Notes: a model not told the origin generated them from the sequence alone. Numbered from the stretch's first letter, positions 32,902 through 42,343 are shown. The stretch: DNA of 64,000 bases from Bacillota bacterium (GCA_023429995.1 JAEZCE010000045.1:107617-171616); one strand, 5' to 3'. Numbers and translations are program-made.

Positions 32902-34594
32902 AGCGCAATGCCGGGACTGTTATAAGTGTATCAGGTATTGTCCGGTAAAGGCCATTGGCCTCAATGACGGCCAAGCCTGGGTTGATAAAGAAAAGTGCAT
33001 TTTGTGCGGCCGTTGTATCGGCGCGTGTCCCCAAAAGGCCAAAAGCATGGTTTCGAACCTAACGGGACTTGAGAGTTTTTTAGCAAACGGAGATTCTATC
33101 GTTTTCTCAGTAGCTCCATCCTATCTGGCGGGCACAACTTTGTCATCCCCGTGGAAATTGGTAGCAGCTCTGAAAAGATTAGGAAAGGTAAGTTTTGAGG
33201 AAACGGCGTTGGGGGCGGAACTTATCGCTAAAGAGTATGGCCGGATCTGTCACGAAGGCAAGAGGGGAACGATAATTTCCAGTTGCTGTCCGGTGGTAGT
33301 CAATGTCGTTGAAAAATATCATCCGGCATTAATTCCTAATTTATCAGGTTTAATATCACCTATGATTGCCCATGGGATGGCAATTAAAGAAGAACGGGGC
33401 CGGAGTACAAAAGTAATATTTGTCGGTCCCTGTTTTGCAAAGAAAGCAGAACCGGATTGGAACAGCCCCGAGAATCCAATGGATGCCGTACTGACTTTCG
33501 AGGAGCTGGTGCCGTGGCTCCGGGAAAAAGGAATTGAACCGGAACATTTGCCGGATGAGTTACCGGACCTTGCCTCGAATTCAGCGGCGATTTTTCCATT
33601 AAAGCAAGGGATTCTTAAGACAGCCGGTATCCGGGATGGACTGGAGTCGGAAATTGTTTCGGTTTCGGGAATTGAAGAATGCTTGGATGCTTTCAATGAT
33701 TTGGAAAAGGGTCTGATTGCGCCGAAATTTATTGAAGCCCTGGCCTGCAAAGGGGGATGTATCGGAGGGCCGGCTATAGGGAATAGTTTGGGAATTCAAG
33801 CCCGGCGGCAACGCCTGTTTGATTTTTCTCAAACTCGAAGAAAACAGGGGGAATCACTTAAGGTTAACAACAACGGGCTCATGAAAAATTATTCTCCAAT
33901 TATCCCAAAAGCCACCATGCCAAGTGAATCCGAAATCCGCGAAGTCTTGAAACTTACTGGGAAAAATGGCCCGGAGGATGAGACCAATTGTGGAGGGTGC
34001 GGTTATTCCAGCTGCCGTGATAAAGCCATCGCAGTAATCCAGGGAATGGCTGAACCGGAAATGTGTATTCCATATATGAAAGAAAAAGCCGAATCCTTTT
34101 CAAATACGGTTATTGATACTACTTTTAACGCGGTGATTGTGGTGAACAAGGAGATGATCATCCAGGAATTTAATCCGGCTGCCTATCGAATGTTCAACCG
34201 GAGAAATATTTCTCCAAAAGGGGAACCTTTGAGCGCTTTTATTGACCCGAGCGACTTTGTCAAGGTGTGGAAGGCTCAAGACTTTCTAGTCGACCATCTT
34301 AAATCATATGAACAGTATGAGCTGGTAACCCGGCAAATTATTTATCCCTTGCCGAAATATGGGATTGTAATCGGTATCATTACGGATATTACGGTTGAGG
34401 AAGAACGAAAGAAAAAGCATGATAATATGCGCCAGGAAGCGTTGACCAGGGCTTCCCGGGTAATCCGGGAACAAATGCGGGTTGTGCAGAATGTAGCCGG
34501 GCTGTTGGGAGAGAGTACCGCCGAAACCAAGGCTACACTCTTGGAATTGATCGCCATCATGGATGAAAGTGAGGCCTCCAGTGATGAAATTTGA
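32879..34594 (+). CDS. PAS-domain [FeFe]-hydrogenase homologue (copy 2)
   Basis: 571 aa, collinear with the protein at 11358: two N-terminal 4Fe-4S motifs (CRDCYKCIRYCPVKA, CILCGRCIGACPQKA), an H-cluster-type domain with SSCCPVV, VGPCFAKK and ACKGGCIGGP, a PF04060-like motif (TNCGGCGYSSCRDKA), and a C-terminal PAS domain with a coiled tail. TSCCP has become SSCCP, and Lys again replaces Pro in the third motif, so it is unlikely to be a standard catalytic HydA. Coupled upstream to a ferredoxin and downstream (11-nt overlap) to a phosphatase. Probably senses H2 or redox state. Confidence 0.8.
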   Translation: MNTITTSKAQCRDCYKCIRYCPVKAIGLNDGQAWVDKEKCILCGRCIGACPQKAKSMVSNLTGLESFLANGDSIVFSVAPSYLAGTTLSSPWKLVAALKRLGKVSFEETALGAELIAKEYGRICHEGKRGTIISSCCPVVVNVVEKYHPALIPNLSGLISPMIAHGMAIKEERGRSTKVIFVGPCFAKKAEPDWNSPENPMDAVLTFEELVPWLREKGIEPEHLPDELPDLASNSAAIFPLKQGILKTAGIRDGLESEIVSVSGIEECLDAFNDLEKGLIAPKFIEALACKGGCIGGPAIGNSLGIQARRQRLFDFSQTRRKQGESLKVNNNGLMKNYSPIIPKATMPSESEIREVLKLTGKNGPEDETNCGGCGYSSCRDKAIAVIQGMAEPEMCIPYMKEKAESFSNTVIDTTFNAVIVVNKEMIIQEFNPAAYRMFNRRNISPKGEPLSAFIDPSDFVKVWKAQDFLVDHLKSYEQYELVTRQIIYPLPKYGIVIGIITDITVEEERKKKHDNMRQEALTRASRVIREQMRVVQNVAGLLGESTAETKATLLELIAIMDESEASSDEI

Positions 34595-35729
34595 TGTTGG
34601 AATTTCCGGGATTGCGAAATATCGTGAGGAAGTAACTGGAGACACACCTGAAGTGATTAAGGCAAAAGATTCAATCACGATAATACTCTCGGATGGTTTG
34701 GGCAGCGGTATTAAAGCGAGTATCTTGTCTATTCTTACGACGAAAATAGCAGCCGGTTTGATACGGCGTAACATTGGGCTGGAACAGGTTTTTGCCACAA
34801 TAGCCGATACTTTGCCGACTTGTAAGGTCCGGAACTTGGCTTACGCAACTTTATCGATCTTGAAAATTCAGGATAATGGTCGGGCTCACTTGATTGAATA
34901 TGATAACCCCGGTCTCATTGTCTTACGGGATGGCGAATTGCTCGAAATAGAACGCCGGAAAAGAAATATCGCCGGTAAAGATGTGAATGAAGCTTATTTT
35001 GAGGTCGGGATTGGGGATATGCTATTACTCAACAGTGATGGAGTCATTAATGCCGGTGTCGGCGGTATTTATAAACTGGGCCTCGGCGAGGCGGGGTTGA
35101 TAGATAATTTAAAATCAAGATCCTTACTTCGAGAAGAAGTGGAGGTCATTGCCGGTAAAATAGCAGAGCTGGCTGAATGCTGCTATCTTTGCAAACCTTG
35201 CGATGATTCAACCGCGATTGTGATCAAAGCCCGACCTAAAAAACATGCTTTGGTATTTACCGGGCCGCCCCGAGACAAAAATCAAGATTCTGCCATTGTG
35301 CAAAGATTTTTGGCCAGCGATAGCCTCAAGATCATTTGTGGGGGCGCCTCGGGAAATTTGGTGGCGCGAGTGACCGGGAAAAAGCTGCAAACTAGTTTGC
35401 AATATGAAGATCCAAGCGTACCCCCAATCGCCGCTATCGAAGGTGTGGATTTGGTGACCGAGGGGGTCTTGACCTTAAACAAGTGCTTGGAAAAGCTTGA
35501 GGATTATCGAATCACGAGTCAAATCGCTAAAGGCTCCGATGGAGCAACCCTTCTCGCTAAGGAATTATTGAAGGCGGATGAAATTGCTTTTCTGATGGGC
35601 ACGGCATTTAATCCGGCTCATGAAGAAATTATGCGGTCTTTGCAATTAAAGAGCCGTTTTGAAGCGATACAAAACATTGAAAACATCCTTTCGGAGTTGG
35701 GAAAAGAAACATTTTTGGAGATTTTTTAG
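34584..35729 (+). CDS. SpoIIE-type PPM serine phosphatase with extra C-terminal domain (copy 2)
   Basis: 381 aa, the same length as copy 1. SDGLGSG and CDDSTAIV mark the PPM metal sites. The unassigned C-terminal domain begins GPPRDKNQDSAIVQRF and contains ICGGASGNLVARV. ATG 34584 is chosen because it aligns with copy 1 and follows GAGG; an earlier in-frame ATG (34563) is possible. Conservation of both halves in both copies says the C-terminal domain matters for function. Confidence 0.82.
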   Translation: MKFDVGISGIAKYREEVTGDTPEVIKAKDSITIILSDGLGSGIKASILSILTTKIAAGLIRRNIGLEQVFATIADTLPTCKVRNLAYATLSILKIQDNGRAHLIEYDNPGLIVLRDGELLEIERRKRNIAGKDVNEAYFEVGIGDMLLLNSDGVINAGVGGIYKLGLGEAGLIDNLKSRSLLREEVEVIAGKIAELAECCYLCKPCDDSTAIVIKARPKKHALVFTGPPRDKNQDSAIVQRFLASDSLKIICGGASGNLVARVTGKKLQTSLQYEDPSVPPIAAIEGVDLVTEGVLTLNKCLEKLEDYRITSQIAKGSDGATLLAKELLKADEIAFLMGTAFNPAHEEIMRSLQLKSRFEAIQNIENILSELGKETFLEIF

Positions 35730-35881
35730 ACGGCTCGTTGCCATTTACAGAAACGAATGAGAGTCCGGTCTAAGGATCATCATTGGCTTGAAAAAGGCTA
35801 TTGAATAAGTTGGCCATCGGACTTATAGTAATAAGGAATTCGTCAAGAAGTTTTATTTTGGATTAAAGGAGTTGTAAAAAA

Positions 35882-36571
35882 GTGGATGACGATTCAATTC
35901 TTTTTTCGAAAAGGACAGGGCGAGAAGGGGTAAAAGAAGGAATTCCCTATGCCACTATTAAACGGTTGCCTGTTTATCACCGTTTTCTTACCGATTTGGC
36001 TATCAAAGAAGTTGAAAGAGTATCTTCGAGAGAACTTGCGGTTAAAATGGGGATAAACCCATCTCAGTTACGGCAGGATTTAAGTTATTTCGGATCTTTC
36101 GGCCAACAAGGTTACGGTTACCGGGTGAATGACCTTTTGCATGAAATCGGCAAGATTCTTGGATTAAATCAACAATTGAAAATGGTATTGCTCGGGGCCG
36201 GAAACTTAGGGACGGCGCTGGCTAACTACGAGAGTTTTAGCCGCCGGGGGTTTATCATCACAGCAATATTTGATACCAATCCGGAGATTATCGGGAATAA
36301 TCTCAGCGGCATTTTCATTCAAAATATTAAAGAACTTCGCGCCTATCTGCATTCTCACCCGATAGACGTCGGGATTATAACTACCCCTGCGCAGTCCGCC
36401 CAGGATATGGCCAACCTGTTAATCGAGGAAGGGGTCAAAGGTATTTGGAACTTCGCTCCGGTAAGCCTGAAAATTCCGGAAGGGATTATCTTGGAAAATG
36501 TTCATATTAGCGAGAGCCTTTTGTTGTTATCTTTTAAACTGCAACAATTAAAGAAGCCGGAATTTAATTAA
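35882..36571 (+). CDS. rex: Redox-sensing repressor Rex (copy 2)
   Basis: 229 aa from GTG 35882 behind AAAGGAG. Winged helix ATIKRLPVYHRF and VSSRELAVKMGINPSQLRQDL, Rossmann motif LLGAGNLGTALANY, and GVKGIWNFAPVSLKIPEGI. It has a longer N- and C-terminus than Rex1. Two Rex proteins in one regulon could have different NADH affinities. A decayed relative of this copy lies at 42177-42330. Confidence 0.9.
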   Translation: MDDDSILFSKRTGREGVKEGIPYATIKRLPVYHRFLTDLAIKEVERVSSRELAVKMGINPSQLRQDLSYFGSFGQQGYGYRVNDLLHEIGKILGLNQQLKMVLLGAGNLGTALANYESFSRRGFIITAIFDTNPEIIGNNLSGIFIQNIKELRAYLHSHPIDVGIITTPAQSAQDMANLLIEEGVKGIWNFAPVSLKIPEGIILENVHISESLLLLSFKLQQLKKPEFN

Positions 36572-36612
36572 ATAAATTTCGCTTTCTTCGGGTTACGCGT
36601 TGGAACTTTTTG

Positions 36613-36646
36613 AAACAGGTGATACTTTTGAGTTTCGACCTGTTTT
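36613..36646 (+). terminator. Probable terminator after rex2
   Basis: AAACAGGT / ACCTGTTT stem with a 17-nt loop and a short T run. The following 350 bases to 36995 are AT-rich with no gene or clear operator that I can see. Confidence 0.6.
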
Positions 36647-36995
36647 ATTCAGTATTTTCATAATACCTTTTTATCTTCATAGTACCTGACTCCTCTCCAA
36701 AACTTTTATTTGTAGAAAGTGCTCATCTTCACTATTTTAAATTTCAAATATTCATCTTTTCCCTTCATCATAACCTACAGCGTTTAAACACCTTTGTCAA
36801 TGAAAATGTCTTTCTATTCTTCCTCAATATGATGACAACAATTTTATTTTTATCCCTACTGAATTTTTTTAGAATTCGACACAAATTATTATTTTTATGT
36901 GAATTTCGACAAAGGTATTTTAAATATTTTATAGAAATTTAGAAATTAATAATTAGATTGATATCAAAAATAAATCAGGGAAAGGAGGAGTGAGT

Positions 36996-38396
36996 GTGAG
37001 AATTCTGCTAATTTACCCCACCACCGGTATTGAAGGGAAATTTATCGTCCAGGGACGTAAGGAACCGCTTGGCCTTTGTTATATATCTTCATATCTACGT
37101 CAAAACGGCTATAATACAAAAATTATTGATCAAGCGAATCGATCAGAAAGTGAAATTTTAAAAGAAGTACAAACCTTTGAACCCGATATGGTGGGATTTT
37201 CGACTATGGCCTATAACTATGCGCAAGGTTTATCGTTGGCGACCCGAATAAAGCAAGAATACAAGGATGTTCCCATTATGTTCGGGGGTTCTCACGCCAC
37301 AGGAAGGCCGGAGATAGTGCAGGAAAACGCGATCGATTTTGCAATAATTGGCGAAGGTGAAAAGACAACTCTTGAACTTGTCAACTGTATTAATGAAAAA
37401 AGCAATGACTTTGAAAGGATAAAAGGAATTAGTTTTAAGAAAAATGGTGTAGTTATTAAAACACCGCCGCAAGAACGCATCACCAATCTCGATGAGTTAC
37501 CATTTCCCGACCGAAGTCTGCTTCCGATCAACAAGTATAAAGGACATGAACTGAAATTTCTTTTTAACCGGAAAGTTGCTACAATGCATACCGCGAGGGG
37601 GTGTATAGGGCATTGTACATTTTGTCCCACCCCGGTACAGTGGCCCGGCGGTTGGTATGCCCGGAGCGCCAAAAACGTAGTAGATGAGGTCCAGTCGTTG
37701 GTAAATGATTATGGCATCGAAACCATTTTCTTTGCAGATGAAGATTTTATGAATGATCCAAATAGGGTTTATGGAATTTGTGCCGAGATAATAACAAGGC
37801 GGATCAAGGTACTTTGGTTTTGTTTTTGCAAAGTAGTCAATGTGGAAGAAAATATTCTAAGAAGAATGCGACAAGCCGGTTGTGTGAATCTATTGATCGG
37901 TATTGAATCTTTACAAGACAATTCGCTGCAGAAAATCGCCAAAAAAATTACCATAAATAATACGATCGAAGCGATCAAAATCGTTCATAAAGTAGGGTTA
38001 ATTATCGGCGGATCTTATCTAATCGGCTATCCATGGGAAACTTTAGATGAGATGCTGTCCGGCCTTAAAATGTTTAAAAGGTTGAGAATTGACCATATTT
38101 ATTTGAATTTCATCACCCCATTTCCGGGCACTCCAATTTATAAATCTTATCAAGAAAGCGGTTTACTGTCTACTGATGATTTTTCAAAATATGATTGTAG
38201 AGCGCCAGTACATAAGACTCTTCTCCCACAGTGTGATTACAATCAACTTCGAATGCGGCTTGAGAGAAAAATCAATGTCAACCTATATTATTTATTCAGG
38301 GTATTGCGAAATTTAAACTTTAAATACATGATAATCAGATACATGAGGAAGTTATCGTTTGAAAATATAAAATCAGTGAAAAAAGGAGTGGCTTAA
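36996..38396 (+). CDS. Radical SAM protein with N-terminal B12-binding-type domain
   Basis: 466 aa from GTG 36996, placed 6 nt behind AAAGGAGG (GTG 36990 would abut the site). Residues 1-135 form a cobalamin-binding-type Rossmann domain (MVGFSTMAYNYAQGLSLA, FGGSHATGRPEIV), without the DxHxxG base-off motif. The radical SAM core has the cluster motif GCIGHCTFC (C-x3-C-x2-C, near residue 205). Class B relatives methylate or rearrange unactivated carbons (BchE, HpnP, methyltransferases). It is only 3 nt from bioY and likely co-transcribed with a biotin-type ECF transporter, so a role in biotin or precursor metabolism is conceivable but not established. Confidence 0.8.
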   Translation: MRILLIYPTTGIEGKFIVQGRKEPLGLCYISSYLRQNGYNTKIIDQANRSESEILKEVQTFEPDMVGFSTMAYNYAQGLSLATRIKQEYKDVPIMFGGSHATGRPEIVQENAIDFAIIGEGEKTTLELVNCINEKSNDFERIKGISFKKNGVVIKTPPQERITNLDELPFPDRSLLPINKYKGHELKFLFNRKVATMHTARGCIGHCTFCPTPVQWPGGWYARSAKNVVDEVQSLVNDYGIETIFFADEDFMNDPNRVYGICAEIITRRIKVLWFCFCKVVNVEENILRRMRQAGCVNLLIGIESLQDNSLQKIAKKITINNTIEAIKIVHKVGLIIGGSYLIGYPWETLDEMLSGLKMFKRLRIDHIYLNFITPFPGTPIYKSYQESGLLSTDDFSKYDCRAPVHKTLLPQCDYNQLRMRLERKINVNLYYLFRVLRNLNFKYMIIRYMRKLSFENIKSVKKGVA

Positions 38397-38398
38397 AT

Positions 38399-38974
38399 AT
38401 GAGTCAAAATCAGTCGCTTAATCTGCGCATGGTGGTGTTTGCCTCTCTATTTACCGCATTAATCGTCGTCGGGGGGTATATCAGTTTTCCGCTTCCATTT
38501 AGTCCTGTTCCCATAGTGTTATCTGATTTTTTCGCAATGTTGGCTGGCTTATTCTTAGGCGCCTCCTGGGGTAGCGCAAGTGTTGGTTTATTCCTTTTTT
38601 TAGGCCTTCTTGGATTGCCGGTTTTCGCGGGTGGCAGAGCTGGGCTGGCTGTCTTTTTTGGACCTACGGGTGGCTTTTTGTTTGGTTATTTGGTTAGCGC
38701 ATTTATAATCGGGATTATTTCCGGAAGAAATAAGACATCATTTTTTAAGGATTTGACGGCTTTAATCGTTGGGAATATTTGCATATTCGGTATGGGAGTT
38801 CCTTGGCTGAGATTGGTTTTAAAAGTGACATGGGAAAAATCATTGGTACTTGGTTTTTTACCATTTGCGCCCGGGATGATCCTTAAAATTATTATCGCCA
38901 TGGCTTTGATACGAATTTTACGGCCATTTTTTCAGCAAGTTGCCGCTAATACATCGCAGGGTGTTGGCAATTAA
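38399..38974 (+). CDS. bioY: BioY-family biotin ECF transporter S component
   Basis: 191 aa with about six hydrophobic segments and the BioY pattern: ISFPLPFSPVPIVLSDFFAM near residue 27 and RAGLAVFFGPTGGFLFGYL near 80, and KVTWEKSLVLGFLPFAPGMILK near 145. It is the substrate-binding subunit for biotin. It is immediately followed by EcfA and EcfT, so this is a complete BioMNY-type system. Biotin specificity is inferred from family. Confidence 0.88.
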   Translation: MSQNQSLNLRMVVFASLFTALIVVGGYISFPLPFSPVPIVLSDFFAMLAGLFLGASWGSASVGLFLFLGLLGLPVFAGGRAGLAVFFGPTGGFLFGYLVSAFIIGIISGRNKTSFFKDLTALIVGNICIFGMGVPWLRLVLKVTWEKSLVLGFLPFAPGMILKIIIAMALIRILRPFFQQVAANTSQGVGN

Positions 38975-39724
38975 ATGAATATCTTAGAGACCCAACATCT
39001 AACGCATATTTTTCCAAACGGGAACACCGCAATTTGTGATGTCAACTTGGCAATTCAAGAAGGAGAATTTGTGATGATAGCCGGTACGAACGGATCGGGG
39101 AAAACCGTTTTGATACGTCATTTCAATGGGCTTCTTCTTCCGACAAAGGGAAAAGTTCTCCTGGAAGGGCAAACAATAACCAATGACCTCACTTATGTTA
39201 GAAAAAAAATCGGGTTAATTTTTCAGAATTCAGATAGCCAAATTGTCGGTCAAACCGTTGCTGAAGATGTGGCTTTTGGTCCTGAAAACCTTTGCTTGCC
39301 GCGGGGAGAAATCAATAAACGAGTCCGAGAATCTTTGGAGGCCGTGGGATTAACTGCTTTGGCCAATCAGCAACCTCATACACTATCCGGAGGTCAAAAA
39401 CGTAAACTTGCGGTTGCCGGTATACTGGCGATGCAGCCTAAAATTATCGTTTTTGATGAGCCTTTCACGGGACTGGATTATCCAGGTGTACTTCAAGTTT
39501 TAAACCAAATTGTTTGGCTTCATAAAAAGGGGCACACTATCGTTCTTATATCTCATGAGCTCGAAAAGGTTCTTGCCCACGCGACTAGGATGATAATTAT
39601 GGACCGAGGCCGTATCGTAAAAGACGGCACTCCCGAACAATTGATAGTGGAAGTGGAATCTTATGGTATAAGAAGGCCTTATGGGGAAAACAGAAGAATC
39701 GAGACTTTGACATGGCTGAGTTAA
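38975..39724 (+). CDS. ECF transporter ATPase (BioM/EcfA-like)
   Basis: 249 aa starting directly at the bioY stop. Walker A GTNGSGKTV, signature LSGGQKRK, Walker B IIVFDEPFTGLD, switch ISHELEK. Pos GLIFQNSDSQIVGQTVAEDVAFGPEN is the ECF-ATPase Q-loop pattern. A single ATPase here, as in BioM, would homodimerise. It overlaps ecfT by 13 nt. Confidence 0.88.
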   Translation: MNILETQHLTHIFPNGNTAICDVNLAIQEGEFVMIAGTNGSGKTVLIRHFNGLLLPTKGKVLLEGQTITNDLTYVRKKIGLIFQNSDSQIVGQTVAEDVAFGPENLCLPRGEINKRVRESLEAVGLTALANQQPHTLSGGQKRKLAVAGILAMQPKIIVFDEPFTGLDYPGVLQVLNQIVWLHKKGHTIVLISHELEKVLAHATRMIIMDRGRIVKDGTPEQLIVEVESYGIRRPYGENRRIETLTWLS

Positions 39725-40479
39725 ATATTTTTCATTACATACCAAAGGAATCAATAATCCATAAGATGGACCCGCGGTTAAAAATCATATGCATGATTTT
39801 ATATACCGTGGCAATAGGGATTGCAATCCGAATCTATGATTTAATCCTTTTTAATGTGATATTGCTGATTGCCCTGATTTGTTCCAAGTTGCCTTTTAAA
39901 AAAATGTGCGTGGAAATAAAATATTTTTTATTTTTGATTGGTATTGTTGTTATAGTCCATTCATTTAGTATTCCGGGGACCCCCATTATAAGTTTGTCCA
40001 CCTACGGCCCCACGTGGGAGGGATTCAATTCAGGATTGTTATTTGGCTGGAAACTTATTTTAATCATTTTTATATGTACGATTTTAACGGAAACTACTAC
40101 GCTTTCTTTACTGAAAAATACTGTAGAATGGTTTCTCCGCCCTATACCTTTCATCCGGGAGGCTAGAGTGGCTACTATGTTTAGTCTGACGTTTGCCCTT
40201 ATTCCGCTTATTTTGGACCAAACTGCGGAGATGCAGGATGCGCAAAAATCGCGCTGTATTCATGGGAGAAAAAATCCGGTAATGCGTGTAATATTTCTTG
40301 TCGTGCCACTTTTATTTCACACTTTTATACGTGCTGATGAAATAGCATCGGCAATGGAGTCCAGGTGTTATTCTGATATCCATACCAAACCGGTATTTAA
40401 AACAAAGGCTATTGATTGGTTGTTGCTTATTTTTTCAGGGTTGGTTTGTTCGGGCATTTTTTTAAAGCGATTTATTTGA
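39712..40479 (+). CDS. ECF transporter T component (BioN/EcfT-like)
   Basis: 255 aa with several membrane segments, an N-terminal YIPKESIIHKMDPRLKI that is typical of EcfT, and the coupling motif pattern AQKSRCIHGRK and SAMESRCYSD (Ala-Arg-Gly-type signature, degenerate to SRCxxG/ESRCY). It couples BioY to the ATPase. Confidence 0.85.
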   Translation: MAELNIFHYIPKESIIHKMDPRLKIICMILYTVAIGIAIRIYDLILFNVILLIALICSKLPFKKMCVEIKYFLFLIGIVVIVHSFSIPGTPIISLSTYGPTWEGFNSGLLFGWKLILIIFICTILTETTTLSLLKNTVEWFLRPIPFIREARVATMFSLTFALIPLILDQTAEMQDAQKSRCIHGRKNPVMRVIFLVVPLLFHTFIRADEIASAMESRCYSDIHTKPVFKTKAIDWLLLIFSGLVCSGIFLKRFI

Positions 40480-40526
40480 GGTGGTGCTGAAATAAGAATT
40501 TTTTTAAAGAAGAGGGGCCGATAATT

Positions 40527-40955
40527 TTGACTTTAAAAATCCGCGCACATCATTTTTTATGTTTACAGGGTTACCAAGGGTATGGGTATAGTGATGAATA
40601 TAAATTGAATCTGGAACGGATACTCAAACTGATTCAGACAATGCCTGATGTAGAGGTTGAAGTTATTGCCCAAAACGACATGATTTGTGACTATTGTCCA
40701 AACAAAAATCAAATCGGATGCAAAAAAGATTCCGGTTCAATAAAAACAATACGATCGCTGGATTTAAAAGTTTTGGAGAAATTGAACATAATGGAAGGCG
40801 TCATCGATAAGGCTTCCAACCTTATGAGGAAAGTCAATACTCAATTTAAAAATTTTCCGGACATCCAAGCAATCTGCGATCATTGTCAGTGGACGGAAAA
40901 ATGTCGCTGGTTTCAAAAAGTGAGATATCGTTGGGAAACCGCTGTTAAAAGATAA
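40527..40955 (+). CDS. DUF1284-family cysteine-rich protein
   Basis: 142 aa from TTG 40527 behind AGAGGGG. N-terminal IRAHHFLCLQGYQGYGYS is the mark of DUF1284. Cysteines are paired: CDYCPNKNQIGC (near residue 52) and CDHCQWTEKC (near 125), suggesting a bound Fe-S cluster or metal. It follows the biotin transporter on the same strand. Function unknown. Confidence 0.75.
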   Translation: MTLKIRAHHFLCLQGYQGYGYSDEYKLNLERILKLIQTMPDVEVEVIAQNDMICDYCPNKNQIGCKKDSGSIKTIRSLDLKVLEKLNIMEGVIDKASNLMRKVNTQFKNFPDIQAICDHCQWTEKCRWFQKVRYRWETAVKR

Positions 40956-40972
40956 TGTTTTAATTTCTAAGT

Positions 40973-42040
40973 TTAAAAGTCGGGAGTTAATATAATTCTT
41001 TGACTCCGATTTCCTTTGTGGGCTTCTTCATATGCTTCTCGAATCCGGCTCATCGGCATGATTTTGATAAAAGGTTCAATTTGGATTACACCGCTAAGCA
41101 CCATCTGCAAAATTTCCGGGTAATACTCCGGTCGACAAGCCCAAGTCCCAATTATATCAGCATCTAGAGCCATAATTCGGGACAAGGGAAAGGTATTTTT
41201 CTGCATTCCAAAACCCGCTACTACCAGTTTGCCGGTAAAAGGCAACAGTTCTAAGGCAATTTCCTGTCCGGGACCGGTACCCGTCCATTCAAAAATCGTC
41301 CAACCATAGCTGGATGGAAGTCCCTTGCTTCTGCAAAAGGCATAAAATTCATTGCGGACATTTTGCACACTTTTGTTTCGGGCGCTAATGACATGCGTAG
41401 CGCCAAATTCAAGTGTGCTCTCAAGTTTATCCGGATCACGGGCAATGCCGACGATTTCTTTCGCGCCCATAGCTACAGCAAATTGGGTGGCATAAACTCC
41501 GATATTCCCAGTAGCGCCGACAATGACGACTAAATCACCCGGTTGCACCCCGGCCCTTTTTGCCGCTTGATATGCGGAAGCTACAGCATCAGCTACTACT
41601 GCAAAGTGAGCCAAGGGTATATTGTTTTTTTCTCCTATATAACACAAATCTCTTTTTGGAACAACGATATGACTGGCGTTCCCTCCATAAATACCCATGG
41701 TGTAACCGGGTATTTTCGCCTCCAAACATCGATTGCCGCGCCCTCCCTTACAAATGGGGCAATGATGGCATGGCATCACAGCTGGGATGATGACTTCCTT
41801 ACCGACTAAGCTGGTATCGCCTGCCCTAATCGTGCCGCAAATTTCATGTCCTAAAGTTCGCGGCATGCCGGTCGGTGCTTCGCCATAAAAAATGGTGGAG
41901 TCGGAACGGCAAATGCCGGAGCCGGCGATTTCCACCAATACATCATCCATTTTGAGCTCGGGAGTATCGATGGTTGCCCGTTCCATTTTACCAGGGGCCA
42001 CCATTTGCCAGGTTTCGATTTTTGAAGGTACAATTGTCAT
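40973..42040 (-). CDS. Zinc-dependent MDR dehydrogenase, Had-like
   Basis: 355 aa. Catalytic zinc ligands GICRSD and LGHE, structural zinc cysteines PCHHCPICKGGRGNRC, and Rossmann motif VVIVGATGNIGVYATQ. The N-terminus (TWQMVAPGKMERATIDTPEL) and C-terminus (LDADIIGTWACRPEYYPEIL, KGNRSQRIILTPDF) resemble 6-hydroxycyclohex-1-ene-1-carbonyl-CoA dehydrogenase of anaerobic benzoate degradation. No other benzoyl-CoA pathway gene is seen here, so the true substrate may be another beta-hydroxy acyl-CoA or an alcohol. It converges on the DUF1284 gene. Confidence 0.75.
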   Translation of the reverse strand: MTIVPSKIETWQMVAPGKMERATIDTPELKMDDVLVEIAGSGICRSDSTIFYGEAPTGMPRTLGHEICGTIRAGDTSLVGKEVIIPAVMPCHHCPICKGGRGNRCLEAKIPGYTMGIYGGNASHIVVPKRDLCYIGEKNNIPLAHFAVVADAVASAYQAAKRAGVQPGDLVVIVGATGNIGVYATQFAVAMGAKEIVGIARDPDKLESTLEFGATHVISARNKSVQNVRNEFYAFCRSKGLPSSYGWTIFEWTGTGPGQEIALELLPFTGKLVVAGFGMQKNTFPLSRIMALDADIIGTWACRPEYYPEILQMVLSGVIQIEPFIKIMPMSRIREAYEEAHKGNRSQRIILTPDF

Positions 42041-42176
42041 TCCAATATCCCTTGGCGGATAAACTGTTATCCATAAAGAGAAAGGGCTTTTCTCCGGTTG
42101 AATTCAATAAATCCCGCCATTTTTAGTAAGTATTGTAATTTTATTTACATTAACATTACCATGTTATCTTGTTTTT

Positions 42177-42330
42177 ATCAACAAAAGGCTTCGATAATTT
42201 TGAATTTTACGTCGGAAGTTTGAGAATCCCTGAGGGCTGATTGGGGAGAACGTTCATAGCAGCGAGAGTTTTGGTTCCGTAGCATTCGAATTGCAACAAA
42301 TCAAGAAGCCGGAGTTCATTATTGGGAGTT
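42177..42330 (+). pseudogene. Decayed third rex gene (C-terminal fragment)
   Basis: Translated locally, the segment gives ENVHSSESFGSVAFELQQIKKPEF, read in short matches against Rex2's ENVHISESLLLLSFKLQQLKKPEF at its C-terminus. Just upstream SLRIPEG matches Rex2's SLKIPEG, but in another frame with an intervening stop and two missing bases, and LNF matches its WNF. The N-terminal part is absent. It is therefore a frameshifted remnant, not a working gene. Confidence 0.75.
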
Positions 42331-42343
42331 TCCGGCTTTTTTT
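42306..42343 (+). terminator. Terminator after the rex remnant
   Basis: AAGCCGGA / TCCGGCTT stem with a 17-nt loop and seven T residues on the plus strand. Its left arm is the KKPE codons of the Rex fragment, so it is probably the inherited terminator of the lost gene. Confidence 0.8.
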
